Assembly: GCF_006363915.1 (NCBI RefSeq)
Contig: NZ_CP040946.1
Direction: 5' to 3' (one strand)
Source: Methylophilus medardensis
GTDB taxonomy: Bacteria > Pseudomonadota > Gammaproteobacteria > Burkholderiales > Methylophilaceae
Length of the DNA stretch: 64,000 nucleotides
The notes under the pieces were generated by a model. That model saw only the letters and a list, made by a program, of their open reading frames with translations, made no database searches and was not told the DNA's origin. Of the stretch, positions 55,300 through 64,000 are shown in pieces (position 1 is the first letter of the stretch; each line of letters begins with the position of its first letter). The position numbers and the translations under genes were made by a program.

Positions 55300-55737
55300 A
55301 TGCAATTAAACACGATTAAGCCTGCTACAGGCGCAAAAAAAGCTCCTCGTCGTTTAGGCCGTGGTATTGGCTCCGGTTTGGGTAAAACTGGTGGTCGTGG
55401 TCATAAAGGTCAAAAATCTCGTGCAGGTGGCTTTCACAAAGTGGGTTTTGAAGGCGGTCAAATGCCTCTGCAACGCCGTTTACCTAAACGTGGCTTTAAC
55501 TCTTTAACACAAGCTGACACTGCGCGTATCCGTACAAGCGAGCTCTCCTTAGTTGATGCTGAAGTGATTGATATTCTTTCACTCAAAGCTGCTAAGTTAG
55601 TGCCTGTTTCTGCCAAAGCTGTCAAAGTTTACCTTTCTGGTGAAGTCACTGCCAAAGTACAGGTTCAAGGGTTGTTGTTGACTAAGGGTGCTCAAGCTGC
55701 CATCGAATCTGCTGGCGGAAAAGTACTTGAAGTCTAA
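55300..55737 (+). CDS. rplO: 50S ribosomal protein L15
   Basis: L15, 145 residues. The Gly/Arg-rich N-terminal extension (RRLGRGIGSGLGKTGGRGHK) and KVGFEGGQMPLQRRLPKRGF are canonical. Two bases after rpmD; secY follows. Confidence 0.97.
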   Translation: MQLNTIKPATGAKKAPRRLGRGIGSGLGKTGGRGHKGQKSRAGGFHKVGFEGGQMPLQRRLPKRGFNSLTQADTARIRTSELSLVDAEVIDILSLKAAKLVPVSAKAVKVYLSGEVTAKVQVQGLLLTKGAQAAIESAGGKVLEV

Positions 55738-55762
55738 TCAGTTGTAAGAAAAGAGTATCAGC

Positions 55763-57076
55763 TTGGCACAGGATAATATCTTAAGTTCCGTTAGCAAACT
55801 TGGTGAATTAAAAAGCCGTTTGTGGTTCTTGTTGGGCGCATTAGTGGTTTACCGCTTGGGTGCGCATATCCCAGTGCCAGGCATTGATCCAACTGTATTA
55901 AAGCAGTTGTTTGATACGCAGAAAGACGGCATTTTGGGCATGTTCAACATGTTCTCGGGGGGCGCACTATCGCGCTTTACTGTCTTTGCTTTAGGCATTA
56001 TGCCTTACATTTCTGCTTCAATTATCATGCAATTGTTGACTGTGGTTTCCCCGCAGCTAGAACAGTTGAAAAAAGAAGGCGAAGCTGGGCGTAGGCAGAT
56101 TACCAAATACACCCGCTACGGTACTGTATTACTTGCTACTTTTCAGGCACTTGGCATTGCCATTGCGTTAGAGGGTCAAGCTGGTCTTGTGTTAGATCCT
56201 GGTTTTGCATTCAGGATTACAGCAGTGACTACATTGGTAGCAGGAACAATGTTTCTGATGTGGTTAGGTGAACAGATTACCGAGCGCGGTATTGGTAACG
56301 GTATCTCGATCATTATTTTTGCTGGGATTGTTGCTGGTTTACCGCACGCAATTGGTAGTACTTTAGACTTGGCAAAAACAGGTGCATTCTCCATTCCATT
56401 GGTGATGTTCTTATTCGTTGCAGTGATTCTGGTGACAGCCTTGGTTGTATTCGTTGAACGAGGTCAGCGTAAGATCACCGTTAACTATGCAAAACGCCAA
56501 GTCGGTAACCGTATTTATGGAGGCCAGTCTACGCACTTGCCTCTGAAGCTGAATATGTCGGGTGTGATACCGCCAATTTTTGCTTCTAGCATCATATTAT
56601 TCCCTGCTACATTGGCAGGGTGGTTTGGAAGCAGTGAACACATGTATTGGCTGAAGGATGTCAGCGCGAAGCTTTCGCCTGGACAACCACTTTACATTTT
56701 GTTATTCGCTGCAGCAATTTTGTTTTTTGCTTTCTTCTACACGGCGTTAGTATTTAACCCGAAAGAGACCGCAGATAACCTAAAGAAGAGCGGTGCGTTT
56801 GTGCCTGGTATCCGTCCGGGTGATCAAACCGCTAAATATATTGATCGCATCATGGGTAGGTTGACTTTGATTGGTGCGTTATACATTACGCTGGTTTGTT
56901 TGTTACCAGAGTTTTTAGTGTTGAAATTTAATACCCCGTTTTATTTTGGCGGCACCTCATTGTTGATCATCGTTGTTGTGACGATGGACTTCATGACCCA
57001 AGTGCAATCACATCTGATGTCGCAACAATATGAGGGGTTGCTGAAAAAAGCTAATTTTAAAGGATCGGGCAAGTAA
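55763..57076 (+). CDS. secY: Preprotein translocase subunit SecY
   Basis: SecY, 437 residues, ten membrane helices, the channel of the Sec translocon. Plug-region GGALSRFTVFALGIMPYISA and GIGNGISIIIFAGI are present. It starts with TTG at 55763 (AAGAAAAGAG upstream), which gives the conserved N-terminus AQDNILSSVSKLGELKSRL; no suitable ATG lies nearby. Confidence 0.96.
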   Translation: MAQDNILSSVSKLGELKSRLWFLLGALVVYRLGAHIPVPGIDPTVLKQLFDTQKDGILGMFNMFSGGALSRFTVFALGIMPYISASIIMQLLTVVSPQLEQLKKEGEAGRRQITKYTRYGTVLLATFQALGIAIALEGQAGLVLDPGFAFRITAVTTLVAGTMFLMWLGEQITERGIGNGISIIIFAGIVAGLPHAIGSTLDLAKTGAFSIPLVMFLFVAVILVTALVVFVERGQRKITVNYAKRQVGNRIYGGQSTHLPLKLNMSGVIPPIFASSIILFPATLAGWFGSSEHMYWLKDVSAKLSPGQPLYILLFAAAILFFAFFYTALVFNPKETADNLKKSGAFVPGIRPGDQTAKYIDRIMGRLTLIGALYITLVCLLPEFLVLKFNTPFYFGGTSLLIIVVVTMDFMTQVQSHLMSQQYEGLLKKANFKGSGK

Positions 57077-57078
57077 TA

Positions 57079-57297
57079 ATGGCTCGAGAGGATCGCATTG
57101 AGATGCAAGGCGAGATTCTTGAGAACTTGCCCAACGCTACTTTTAAAGTGAAACTTGAAAACGGTCATACTGTACTAGGTTACATCTCTGGAAAAATGCG
57201 TATGCACTACATTCGCATTCTTCCAGGCGACAAAGTCACAGTAGAAATGACCCCGTATGATTTAACCCGTGCGCGAATTACATTCCGCGCAAAGTAA
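57079..57297 (+). CDS. infA: Translation initiation factor IF-1
   Basis: IF-1, 72 residues, OB-fold. MAREDRIEMQGEILENLPNA and HYIRILPGDKVTVEMTPYDL are standard. Placed between secY and rpmJ, as in many Gram-positive and betaproteobacterial spc operons, unlike E. coli. Confidence 0.96.
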   Translation: MAREDRIEMQGEILENLPNATFKVKLENGHTVLGYISGKMRMHYIRILPGDKVTVEMTPYDLTRARITFRAK

Positions 57298-57321
57298 GTG
57301 AATTAAATAAAGGAAAGTAAC

Positions 57322-57435
57322 ATGAGAGTTCGCGCATCAGTTAAAACATTATGCCGTAACTGTAAAGTAGTTAGACGTCGCGGCGTTGTTCGTATTATTT
57401 GTACTGACCCACGTCACAAACAACGTCAAGGTTAA
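57322..57435 (+). CDS. rpmJ: 50S ribosomal protein L36
   Basis: L36, 37 residues, with zinc ligands C11, C14, C27 and H32 (LCRNCK...ICTDPRH). AAAGGAAAG precedes the ATG. The zinc-binding (C+) form. Last gene of the spc unit. Confidence 0.96.
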   Translation: MRVRASVKTLCRNCKVVRRRGVVRIICTDPRHKQRQG

Positions 57436-57450
57436 TGGTGAAACATTTGC

Positions 57451-57479
57451 TTGTGAGAGCATTGATTGGCTGATATAAT
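57451..57479 (+). promoter_or_regulatory. Putative promoter of the alpha operon
   Basis: TTGTGA (57451-57456), 17-base spacer, TATAAT (57474-57479), 66 bases before rpsM. The leader carries a small ATCGT/ACGAT hairpin near 57510-57524. Confidence 0.7.
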
Positions 57480-57544
57480 ATGCGGCTTTTCTTTTCTACG
57501 CACAAGTTTGATCGTGAAAAACGATTGATTATTGGAGTTTAAGT

Positions 57545-57907
57545 ATGGCTCGTATTGCCGGGGTAAATATCCCAAACCACAAACATGCAGAAATTGCTCT
57601 GACCTCTATCTACGGTATTGGTCGCGATACTGCGCAGAAAATCTGTGCTGCAGCTGGTGTACTGACAACAGCAAAGGTCAAAGATCTGAGCGACTCAGAA
57701 GTTGAGAAGCTGCGTGACGAAGTGGCTAAATACACTGTCGAAGGTGACCTGCGTCGTGAAGTAACCATGAACATTAAACGGTTGATGGATCTCGGTTGCT
57801 ACCGTGGTATTCGTCATCGTCGTGGCTTGCCAGTGCGCGGTCAGCGTACCAAGACTAATGCGCGTACACGCAAAGGTCCTGTTAAAGCCATTAAGCAATC
57901 TAAATAA
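57545..57907 (+). CDS. rpsM: 30S ribosomal protein S13
   Basis: S13, 120 residues, small-subunit head, contacts the P-site tRNA with its basic tail. MARIAGVNIPNHKHAEIALT and RGIRHRRGLPVRGQRTKTNA are canonical. TTGGAG precedes the ATG. First gene of the alpha operon. Confidence 0.97.
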   Translation: MARIAGVNIPNHKHAEIALTSIYGIGRDTAQKICAAAGVLTTAKVKDLSDSEVEKLRDEVAKYTVEGDLRREVTMNIKRLMDLGCYRGIRHRRGLPVRGQRTKTNARTRKGPVKAIKQSK

Positions 57908-57947
57908 TCTTTTATTGAACATCAGTAGATATTAAGGACAGTACAAC

Positions 57948-58337
57948 ATGGCAAAAGCTAATGTACGCGTTAGAAAAAAAGTTAAAAAGAATATTGCCGA
58001 GGGCATCGCTCACGTTCACGCTTCTTTTAACAACACGATTATTACGATTACCGATCGTCAAGGCAATGCGTTGTCATGGGCTACTTCCGGTGGTCAAGGT
58101 TTTAAAGGTTCACGTAAAAGTACTCCATTTGCTGCGCAAGTAGCTTCTGAAGTTGCTGGTAAAGCTGCGCAAGAATCTGGTGTTAAGAATCTTGAAGTAC
58201 GCATCAAGGGTCCAGGTCCAGGTCGTGAATCTGCAGTGCGTGCATTAAATGCTGCTGGTTTCAAAATCACTAGCATTACCGATGTCACACCGGTGCCACA
58301 TAACGGCTGCCGTCCACCGAAGAAACGCAGAATTTAA
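57948..58337 (+). CDS. rpsK: 30S ribosomal protein S11
   Basis: S11, 129 residues, on the platform near the E site. HVHASFNNTIITITDRQGNA and the C-terminal VTPVPHNGCRPPKKRRI are standard. TTAAGGACAG upstream. Confidence 0.97.
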   Translation: MAKANVRVRKKVKKNIAEGIAHVHASFNNTIITITDRQGNALSWATSGGQGFKGSRKSTPFAAQVASEVAGKAAQESGVKNLEVRIKGPGPGRESAVRALNAAGFKITSITDVTPVPHNGCRPPKKRRI

Positions 58338-58384
58338 TTCATTTCGCTATCACAGATAAGCGAATCGATTACTGGAGAACTATT

Positions 58385-59014
58385 TTGGCTAGAAATTTAG
58401 ACCCTAAATGCCGTCAATGCCGTCGTGAAGGTGAAAAGCTTTTTCTGAAAGCAGAAAAATGCTTTACAGACAAATGCGCAATTGAAAAGCGCAACTTCCC
58501 GCCTGGTCAGCATGGTCAGCGCCGCAACTCTCGCCTGTCCGATTACGGCGTTCAATTGCGTGAAAAACAAAAAGTGCGTCGTATTTATGGCGTGTTAGAA
58601 GGTCAATTCCGCACTTACTATGCTGAAGCTGATCGTCAAAAAGGTATTACTGGTGAAAACCTGTTGCAACTGCTCGAGTCCCGTTTGGACAACGTAGCTT
58701 ATCGTATGGGTCTGGCTGGTTCACGTTCTGAAGCCCGCCAAGTCGTGCGTCACAACAGTATCTTGGTTAACGGCAAACGTCTCAACATTCCTTCATATCA
58801 AGTGAAGCCGGGTGATGTGATTACTGTTGCTGATAAATCAAAAACACAATTGCGTATCAAGGCTGCGGTTGAAGCGGCTGAACAACGTGGTTTCCCTGAG
58901 TGGTTGGAAGTAGACGTCAAAGCATTGTCTGGTAAGTTCAAGGCTAAACCTCAGCGTGATGAGTTGCCTGCTACCATCAATGAATCATTGATCGTTGAAT
59001 TGTATTCTAAGTAA
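58385..59014 (+). CDS. rpsD: 30S ribosomal protein S4
   Basis: S4, 209 residues, primary 16S rRNA binder and repressor of the alpha operon in E. coli. The N-terminal zinc-type cysteine set is seen (CRQC and CFTDKC), then the S4 RNA-binding domain (LESRLDNVAYRMGLAGSRSE). It starts with TTG preceded by TGGAGAAC; no alternative ATG fits. Confidence 0.97.
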   Translation: MARNLDPKCRQCRREGEKLFLKAEKCFTDKCAIEKRNFPPGQHGQRRNSRLSDYGVQLREKQKVRRIYGVLEGQFRTYYAEADRQKGITGENLLQLLESRLDNVAYRMGLAGSRSEARQVVRHNSILVNGKRLNIPSYQVKPGDVITVADKSKTQLRIKAAVEAAEQRGFPEWLEVDVKALSGKFKAKPQRDELPATINESLIVELYSK

Positions 59015-59070
59015 TCGCTTAGCTTAGGCTAAGCATTATTTGTTAATACCCAATTACTTCAAGGAGTTGT

Positions 59071-60057
59071 ATGCAAAATAACCCTACAGATTATTTGAAG
59101 CCACGTGTTGTGGACGTTGAAGTGATTAACCCACTGCGTGCACGTGTCACTTTAGAGCCAATGGAACGCGGCTTTGGCTATACCTTGGGTAATGCGTTGA
59201 GAAGAGTTTTACTTTCTTCCATCCCTGGTTTTGCCATTACTGAAGTAAAAATTGATGGTGTTGTACATGAGTACTCCACCATTGAAGGTGTACAAGAAGA
59301 TGTCGTTGATATCTTACTTAACCTCAAAGGCGTTGCCTTAAAGCTGCACAACAAAACTGAAACCATTTTAGTGTTAAACAAATCTGGTGAAGGCATTGTT
59401 ACTGCTGGTGATTTTGAAGTTGGTCATGATGCTGAAATCGTGAATCCTAACCACATCATTGCCAATATCACTAAAGGTGGTAAGTTGCACCTTGAAGTGA
59501 AAGTTGAGATGGGTCGCGGTTATCAACCAGTGCCTGCGCGTCAAAAGGCTAACGACGAAGATCGCGTCCTTGGTTTTATGATGGTCGATGCTTCATTCAG
59601 CCCAATCAACAAGGTGAGCTATCATGTTGAGAGCGCGCGCGTTGAACAACGTACCGATCTTGACAAGCTGATCATGGATGTTGAAACGAATGGCATCATC
59701 GAGCCTGAACAGGCGATTCGTGATGCTGCCCGTATCTTGATTGGTCAGTTATCTGTGTTCGCGAACTTGGAAGGTGCTTCAGCTGACGTCGAAGTCAAAG
59801 CAGCGCCACAGGTAGACCCTATCTTGTTACGTCCAGTCGACGACTTGGAATTAACAGTACGTTCTGCTAACTGCCTCAAAGCAGAAAATATTTTCTACAT
59901 TGGTGATTTGATTCAGCGCACTGAAAACGAATTGTTGAAAGCGCCTAATCTTGGTAGAAAATCATTGAATGAAATTAAAGATGTGTTGGCTTCTAAAGGC
60001 TTAACACTGGGAATGAAGCTTGAGAACTGGCCACCAGTCGGTCTTGAAAAAGCTTAA
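59071..60057 (+). CDS. rpoA: RNA polymerase alpha subunit
   Basis: Alpha subunit, 328 residues: N-terminal dimerisation domain (ERGFGYTLGNALRRVLLSS) and C-terminal domain for UP elements and activators (RSANCLKAENIFYIGDLIQR; LGRKSLNEIKDVLASKGLTL). AAGGAG precedes the ATG. Confidence 0.98.
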   Translation: MQNNPTDYLKPRVVDVEVINPLRARVTLEPMERGFGYTLGNALRRVLLSSIPGFAITEVKIDGVVHEYSTIEGVQEDVVDILLNLKGVALKLHNKTETILVLNKSGEGIVTAGDFEVGHDAEIVNPNHIIANITKGGKLHLEVKVEMGRGYQPVPARQKANDEDRVLGFMMVDASFSPINKVSYHVESARVEQRTDLDKLIMDVETNGIIEPEQAIRDAARILIGQLSVFANLEGASADVEVKAAPQVDPILLRPVDDLELTVRSANCLKAENIFYIGDLIQRTENELLKAPNLGRKSLNEIKDVLASKGLTLGMKLENWPPVGLEKA

Positions 60058-60090
60058 TTTCTGATCAGATAAAAACTTAAGGAAATTACT

Positions 60091-60477
60091 ATGCGTCACG
60101 GTAATAGCAATCGTAAATTGAACAGAACTAGCAGCCACCGCGCTGCCATGTTCCGCAACATGGTGACCTCTTTGCTGCGTCACGAAGTGATCAAAACAAC
60201 TTTGCCTAAAGCAAAAGAACTGCGTAAATATGCAGAACCTTTGATCACTTTGGGTAAAACACCTACACTGGCAAATCGTCGTCTGGCGTTCAGTCGTCTG
60301 CGTGACCGTGATATCGTAGGCAAATTGTTCGGTGAACTCGGCCCACGTTACAATGCTCGCAATGGTGGTTATTTGCGCATTCTCAAGTGTGGTTTCCGTA
60401 ACGGCGACAACGCTCCAATGGCTTTTGTAGAATTGGTTGACCGTCCTGAAGTTGCAGAAGTGCCAACAGCAGAGTAA
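60091..60477 (+). CDS. rplQ: 50S ribosomal protein L17
   Basis: L17, 128 residues, tunnel exit region. MRHGNSNRKLNRTSSHRAAM and EVIKTTLPKAKELRKYAEPL are typical. Last gene of the alpha operon, closed by a strong terminator. Confidence 0.97.
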   Translation: MRHGNSNRKLNRTSSHRAAMFRNMVTSLLRHEVIKTTLPKAKELRKYAEPLITLGKTPTLANRRLAFSRLRDRDIVGKLFGELGPRYNARNGGYLRILKCGFRNGDNAPMAFVELVDRPEVAEVPTAE

Positions 60478-60492
60478 ACCATTCGCATGATT

Positions 60493-60523
60493 AAAAGGCC
60501 AGCTGCATGCTGGCCTTTTTCAT
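60493..60523. terminator. Bidirectional terminator after rplQ
   Basis: AAAAGGCCAGC and GCTGGCCTTTT pair perfectly around TGCAT, with A-run and T-run on either side. It serves rplQ and the convergent small gene on the minus strand. Confidence 0.93.
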
Positions 60524-60525
60524 TT

Positions 60526-60765
60526 CTATTTTCCGTGAAGCCATTGTTGAATCGAATGTGTATCGAACGGCCAGCATAATATCTCCTCGGTGTCCATAGA
60601 GCGTTTAAGTATCACTGGAATGTCGATTTCAAAGCGCTCCAGCAATTTTTCATCATCCATGATGTCAATATAATCATAAGCCAAGCCAAGCGGCTCTAAT
60701 TGCGCTTCTGCCTCTTCACACAGATGGCACCCTTGGGTGCCTAATAAAATCAACTGCATTTGCAT
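60526..60765 (-). CDS. Small glutaredoxin-like protein (thioredoxin fold)
   Basis: A 79-residue protein starting QLILLGTQGCHLCEEAEAQL, a thioredoxin-fold beginning with a CxxC pair (C13, C16), then DIPVILKR where cis-Pro of glutaredoxins falls. It resembles the small glutaredoxin-like DUF836 family. Function unknown; a disulfide reductase role is inferred only from the fold. Convergent with rplQ and divergent from mgtE. Confidence 0.82.
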   Translation of the reverse strand: MQMQLILLGTQGCHLCEEAEAQLEPLGLAYDYIDIMDDEKLLERFEIDIPVILKRSMDTEEILCWPFDTHSIQQWLHGK

Positions 60766-60843
60766 AAAAGTCTAGGTGGTGTCATCAACGCTTTGTACAA
60801 TGATACCTGCAAAAAATAACACCTGCTCAACATTGGATAATGC

Positions 60844-62301
60844 ATGACAGAACTTCACGAACAAGAAGATAAAGTGATTGAGGCAAAAGAAAGCCTAAGT
60901 GAGACCTTGCAACAGGTGATTCACTTACTGGACAAACACAAACTCGTTGAGCACGTGGTACACCGGCAGGATATGCCTAAGCATGATTTGGTGGAGAGTA
61001 TCGTCCACAAGCAAAATCTCAATATTTTGCAACACAAGCTCGACCAGTTGCATCCGGCTGACGTGGCTTACATTCTTGAGTCTCTTCCCCTAGATGATCG
61101 TTTAATGGTCTGGGATTTGGTCAAGGCAGATCGGGACGGGGAGATCCTGCTTGAAGCCTCCGATGCAGTGCGTCAGACGCTGATTGCAGACATGGATAGT
61201 GAAGAGTTGCTTGCAGCGGCTGAGCAACTTGATACCGATGAGTTGGCCGATTTGGCCCCTGATCTACCCAAAGATGTGTTGCAGGACTTGCTCTATAGTC
61301 TAGATACCCAGCACCGTGAGCGGCTACAATCAGCTTTATCATACCCGGATGATACTGTCGGTGCCATTATGGACTTTGACATTGTGACCATTCGTGATGA
61401 CATCACGCTCGAAGTAGTGCTGCGTTATCTGCGTCGCTTACCGAAATTTCCCGACCATACCGACAAATTATTTGTCATCAACCGGGATGATATTTTGCAA
61501 GGGGTGTTACCGCTCAAGCGGATTATTCTAAACGACCCTGAAACCCGGGTTGGCGACATTATGTCCACCGATGCGGTGGTGTTCCATCCAGAGGACATGG
61601 CTGACCAAGCTGCCATGGCCTTTGAGCGTTACGATTTGGTGACCGCCCCGGTGGTAGATAATAATCGCAAATTGGTCGGCCGAATTACCGTGGATACCGT
61701 CATGGATATTATTCGTGAAGAGGCTGAAGCAGATATGCTGTCATTGGCTGGTCTGCGCGAAGAAGAAGACTTTTTTGCATCTATATGGAAGTCTGTACAA
61801 AACCGTTGGGCATGGCTTGCGATTAATTTAGTCACTGCATTAGTGGCTTCACGCGTGATTGGCTTATTTGAAGGAAGTATCGAGAAAATTGTCGCATTGG
61901 CAGCCTTAATGCCTATCGTAGCGGGCATTGGTGGTAACTCGGGTAACCAAACGACCACCATGATTGTGCGCGGGCTGGCACTGGGGCAAATCTCCGGCTA
62001 TCACATGAAGTCACTCTTGCAAAAAGAGCTTGGCGTTGCCTTGTTGAACGGTTTACTGTGGGGCAGTGTGTTGGGCTTAATTGCGTTTTGGTTGTATCAC
62101 AGTGCCGCTTTGGGGTTGGTGATGATGGCAGCAATGACGCTCAATCTATTATTAGCCGCAATTATTGGCGTGACGATTCCTTTGGTGATGAATAAACTCG
62201 ATCGCGATCCTGCTGTGGGTTCCAGTGTGCTGATTACTGCCATGACCGATAGTGGCGGTTTTTTGATTTTTCTTGGCCTCGCCACCATTTTTTTGTTGTA
62301 A
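60844..62301 (+). CDS. mgtE: Magnesium transporter MgtE
   Basis: MgtE-type Mg2+ channel, 485 residues. N-terminal helical superfamily domain (about 35-165), a CBS pair (about 170-300; second starts at GDIMSTDAVV) that senses intracellular Mg2+, a connecting helix, and five C-terminal membrane helices with the signature PIVAGIGGNSGNQTTTMIVR. An extra charged 35-residue N-terminus is seen. mscS-like gene follows after seven bases. Confidence 0.94.
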   Translation: MTELHEQEDKVIEAKESLSETLQQVIHLLDKHKLVEHVVHRQDMPKHDLVESIVHKQNLNILQHKLDQLHPADVAYILESLPLDDRLMVWDLVKADRDGEILLEASDAVRQTLIADMDSEELLAAAEQLDTDELADLAPDLPKDVLQDLLYSLDTQHRERLQSALSYPDDTVGAIMDFDIVTIRDDITLEVVLRYLRRLPKFPDHTDKLFVINRDDILQGVLPLKRIILNDPETRVGDIMSTDAVVFHPEDMADQAAMAFERYDLVTAPVVDNNRKLVGRITVDTVMDIIREEAEADMLSLAGLREEEDFFASIWKSVQNRWAWLAINLVTALVASRVIGLFEGSIEKIVALAALMPIVAGIGGNSGNQTTTMIVRGLALGQISGYHMKSLLQKELGVALLNGLLWGSVLGLIAFWLYHSAALGLVMMAAMTLNLLLAAIIGVTIPLVMNKLDRDPAVGSSVLITAMTDSGGFLIFLGLATIFLL

Positions 62302-62308
62302 ATAGTCG

Positions 62309-63604
62309 ATGATGGATAACGATATTAATATTCTGTGGAAAGAAATTGTTCAGGATCTGAGCACTGTTTCAGCCTTGTGGCAATTATTCGTATGTGGACT
62401 CATTCTTGCGGTCAGTGGGCTGTTGAATTGGCACCTAGGCAAGCAAATCGAGGCCGGTAGAGTCAATACGGTGTATAAGCTGCTTTTAGGCGGGATTGAG
62501 CGTTTATTTTTCCCCTTGGTGGCCTTTCTGCTATTAGTGATTGCGCGTTACGCCCTGCACGATGTAATGCATGTGGGGCTATTGAAACTAGCCGCGCGTA
62601 TGTTGTTGGCGATGGTGATTATTCGCAGCTTGGTATATGTCTTGCGCTATGTGTTTTCGCCCAGTGCCTGGCTGCACTCCTTTGAGCGTGTCATCGCCTG
62701 GACTGTATGGGTGATCGTGGCTTTGCACCTCAGCGGATTCTTAGATCCTGCCCTGCAAATTTTAGAGGATGTACGATTTAGCGTGGGCAAGCAGAAATTA
62801 AACTTGCTCCTGCTGATTCAGGGCGGCTTGACCATCGTCATTACAATGTTGGCCGCATTGTGGCTCAGCCGGATGCTAGAGCTACGCCTAATGGCTTCGA
62901 CCAATATCAACGGCAATTGGCGCGTCATCATGGTCAAGTTGGTGCGTATGGTTGCAATCGTACTCGCCTTGTTGATGTCGATGGCAGCAGTGGGCATCGA
63001 TGTGACCATGTTGTCTGTATTCGGCGGTGCGCTGGGTGTGGGCCTCGGTTTTGGCCTACAGAAGATCGCTAGCAACTACGTGAGCGGTTTTATTATCTTG
63101 ATGGATAAATCCCTGCACATGGGGGATATGCTCTCTATTCGCAATCATTACGGCACCGTGACAGAATTGCGCTCTCGCTACATGATCCTACGCAAGCAAG
63201 ATGGGACCGAGGTGATTATCCCAAATGAAACCATGATTACCGATGTTGTGATCAATCACACATCGGCCGCGCATAAGGCCAAGGTGCCTATTCTTGTGCG
63301 GATTACGTATGAAAGTAATCTGGATCAAGCCATGCAAATACTCAACGAGGTAGGGCGCACCCATGAGCGTACCTTGAACGATCCCACCGCAGTCGATGTG
63401 ATCATTAAAGCCTTTGCCGATACTGGCGTGGATCTACAATTGTCCGTTTGGGTTGCAGAGCCCGAAGAAGGCACTGCAAAATTGCAAAGCGAGCTTTACC
63501 ACGCTATTTGGCAGCGCTTTAAAGCCGAAAATATTGAGATATCAGTCTATCACCGTGATCCACGTGTGATTGCCGCTACAAACGCCGTGGCTGCAGATGC
63601 TTAG
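62309..63604 (+). CDS. MscS-family mechanosensitive channel
   Basis: A 431-residue member of the MscS family. Four to five N-terminal hydrophobic segments precede the pore-lining helix GGALGVGLGFGLQKIASNYV (about 234-253), the beta domain (LHMGDMLSIRNHYGTVTELR) and the alpha-beta C-terminal domain. It is longer than E. coli MscS because of the extra N-terminal helices. Likely cotranscribed with mgtE. Two adjacent ATG codons are possible starts. Confidence 0.9.
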   Translation: MMDNDINILWKEIVQDLSTVSALWQLFVCGLILAVSGLLNWHLGKQIEAGRVNTVYKLLLGGIERLFFPLVAFLLLVIARYALHDVMHVGLLKLAARMLLAMVIIRSLVYVLRYVFSPSAWLHSFERVIAWTVWVIVALHLSGFLDPALQILEDVRFSVGKQKLNLLLLIQGGLTIVITMLAALWLSRMLELRLMASTNINGNWRVIMVKLVRMVAIVLALLMSMAAVGIDVTMLSVFGGALGVGLGFGLQKIASNYVSGFIILMDKSLHMGDMLSIRNHYGTVTELRSRYMILRKQDGTEVIIPNETMITDVVINHTSAAHKAKVPILVRITYESNLDQAMQILNEVGRTHERTLNDPTAVDVIIKAFADTGVDLQLSVWVAEPEEGTAKLQSELYHAIWQRFKAENIEISVYHRDPRVIAATNAVAADA

Positions 63605-63633
63605 CTGATGGGGTTACCTATGAGGTACATAAT

Positions 63634-63663
63634 AAAAAAGCCTGCGATTGCAGGCTTTTTTAT
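63634..63663. terminator. Bidirectional terminator between mscS-like gene and rpmG
   Basis: AAAAAAGCCTGC and GCAGGCTTTTTT pair perfectly around GATT; suits transcription from either side. Confidence 0.93.
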
Positions 63664-63679
63664 TAATCAAGAAACTAAA

Positions 63680-63835
63680 TTATTTCAATTTAGTTTCTTT
63701 GTACATAACATGCTTACGAGCTACTGGATCAAATTTCTTGATTTCCATTTTCTCAGGCATTGTACGTTTGTTTTTTGTAGTGGTATAGAAATGACCTGTA
63801 CCAGCACTGGATTCTAATTTGATTTTTTCACGCAT
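63680..63835 (-). CDS. rpmG: 50S ribosomal protein L33
   Basis: L33, 51 residues on the minus strand: MREKIKLESSAGTGHFYTTT with TKNKRTMPEKMEIKKFDP following. It has no cysteines, so it is the zinc-independent (C-) form. AAAAGGACAAT lies upstream. Pairs with rpmB as rpmBG. Confidence 0.95.
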   Translation of the reverse strand: MREKIKLESSAGTGHFYTTTKNKRTMPEKMEIKKFDPVARKHVMYKETKLK

Positions 63836-63868
63836 GATATTGTCCTTTTCTGACTAAAATGTCGCGAG

Positions 63869-64000
63869 TTAGATTTTTTCGCCAGCAGCGCGCAAATCAG
63901 CCAACACAGCGTCGATACCATTCTTGTCGATCGTACGCAATGCAGCGTTAGTGATACGCAGGCTTACCCAGCGGTTTTCGCTCTCAACCCAAAACTTACG
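63869..64000 (-). CDS. rpmB: 50S ribosomal protein L28 (partial)
   Basis: C-terminal 43 residues of L28 (RKFWVESENRWVSLRITNAA, then ALRTIDKNGIDAVL); the N-terminus lies beyond the right edge. Thirty-three bases upstream of rpmG on the same strand, the usual rpmBG order. Confidence 0.94.
   Translation of the reverse strand, partial: RKFWVESENRWVSLRITNAALRTIDKNGIDAVLADLRAAGEKI

Overview
The window is core chromosome of a methylotrophic betaproteobacterium, most likely a member of the Methylophilaceae (Methylotenera, Methylophilus or Methylobacillus type). The pointers are a 3-hexulose-6-phosphate synthase gene (hps, ribulose monophosphate cycle of formaldehyde fixation) set inside the histidine operon, System II cytochrome c maturation (ResB/CcsB), a short-form HisG, the order murA-his-HIT-tat-htrA-petABC-sspAB, and a tRNA-Trp gene between tuf and secE. 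Genus is inference; there is no 16S gene here. Almost every base belongs to a recognisable housekeeping gene. I found no phage, insertion sequence, CRISPR array or defence island, and no gene-free gap longer than about 300 bases.

Layout. 1-4.5 kb: end of engB (minus strand), a diheme cytochrome c4 and the resB-ccsB pair. 4.6-5.3 kb: an isolated type IV pilin-like gene bounded by two terminators. 5.4-8.6 kb: mlaFEDCB phospholipid transport. 8.6-11 kb: an ABC-2 exporter pair, then BolA-like and CGFS glutaredoxin genes. 11-20.4 kb: murA and hisGDC, then hps with its own promoter and terminator, then hisBHAFIE and a HIT protein. 20.4-27.7 kb: tatABC, a DegS-like protease (minus strand), Nif3, the bc1 complex petABC, sspA and sspB. 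27.9-41.8 kb: four tRNAs, tuf, tRNA-Trp, secE-nusG, rplKAJL and rpoBC. 41.9-46.7 kb: str operon (rpsL, rpsG, fusA, second tuf) plus rpsJ. 46.8-60.5 kb: S10, spc and alpha ribosomal operons with secY, infA and rpoA. 60.5-64 kb: a small thioredoxin-fold protein (minus), mgtE, a MscS-type channel, then rpmG and partial rpmB (minus).

How it fits together. The c-type cytochromes (c4, c1) are matured by ResB/CcsB. The Rieske protein carries a Tat-like signal and sits close to tatABC. The ribosomal and RNA polymerase block is nearly continuous, but it is cut by hairpin/promoter junctions at rpoC-rpsL, rpsJ-rplC and rpsQ-rplN, where the -35 box of the next operon lies inside or against the hairpin of the previous one. 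The most unusual protein is Hps: a complete enzyme core followed by one predicted membrane helix and a roughly 50-residue Ala/Pro/Glu tail.
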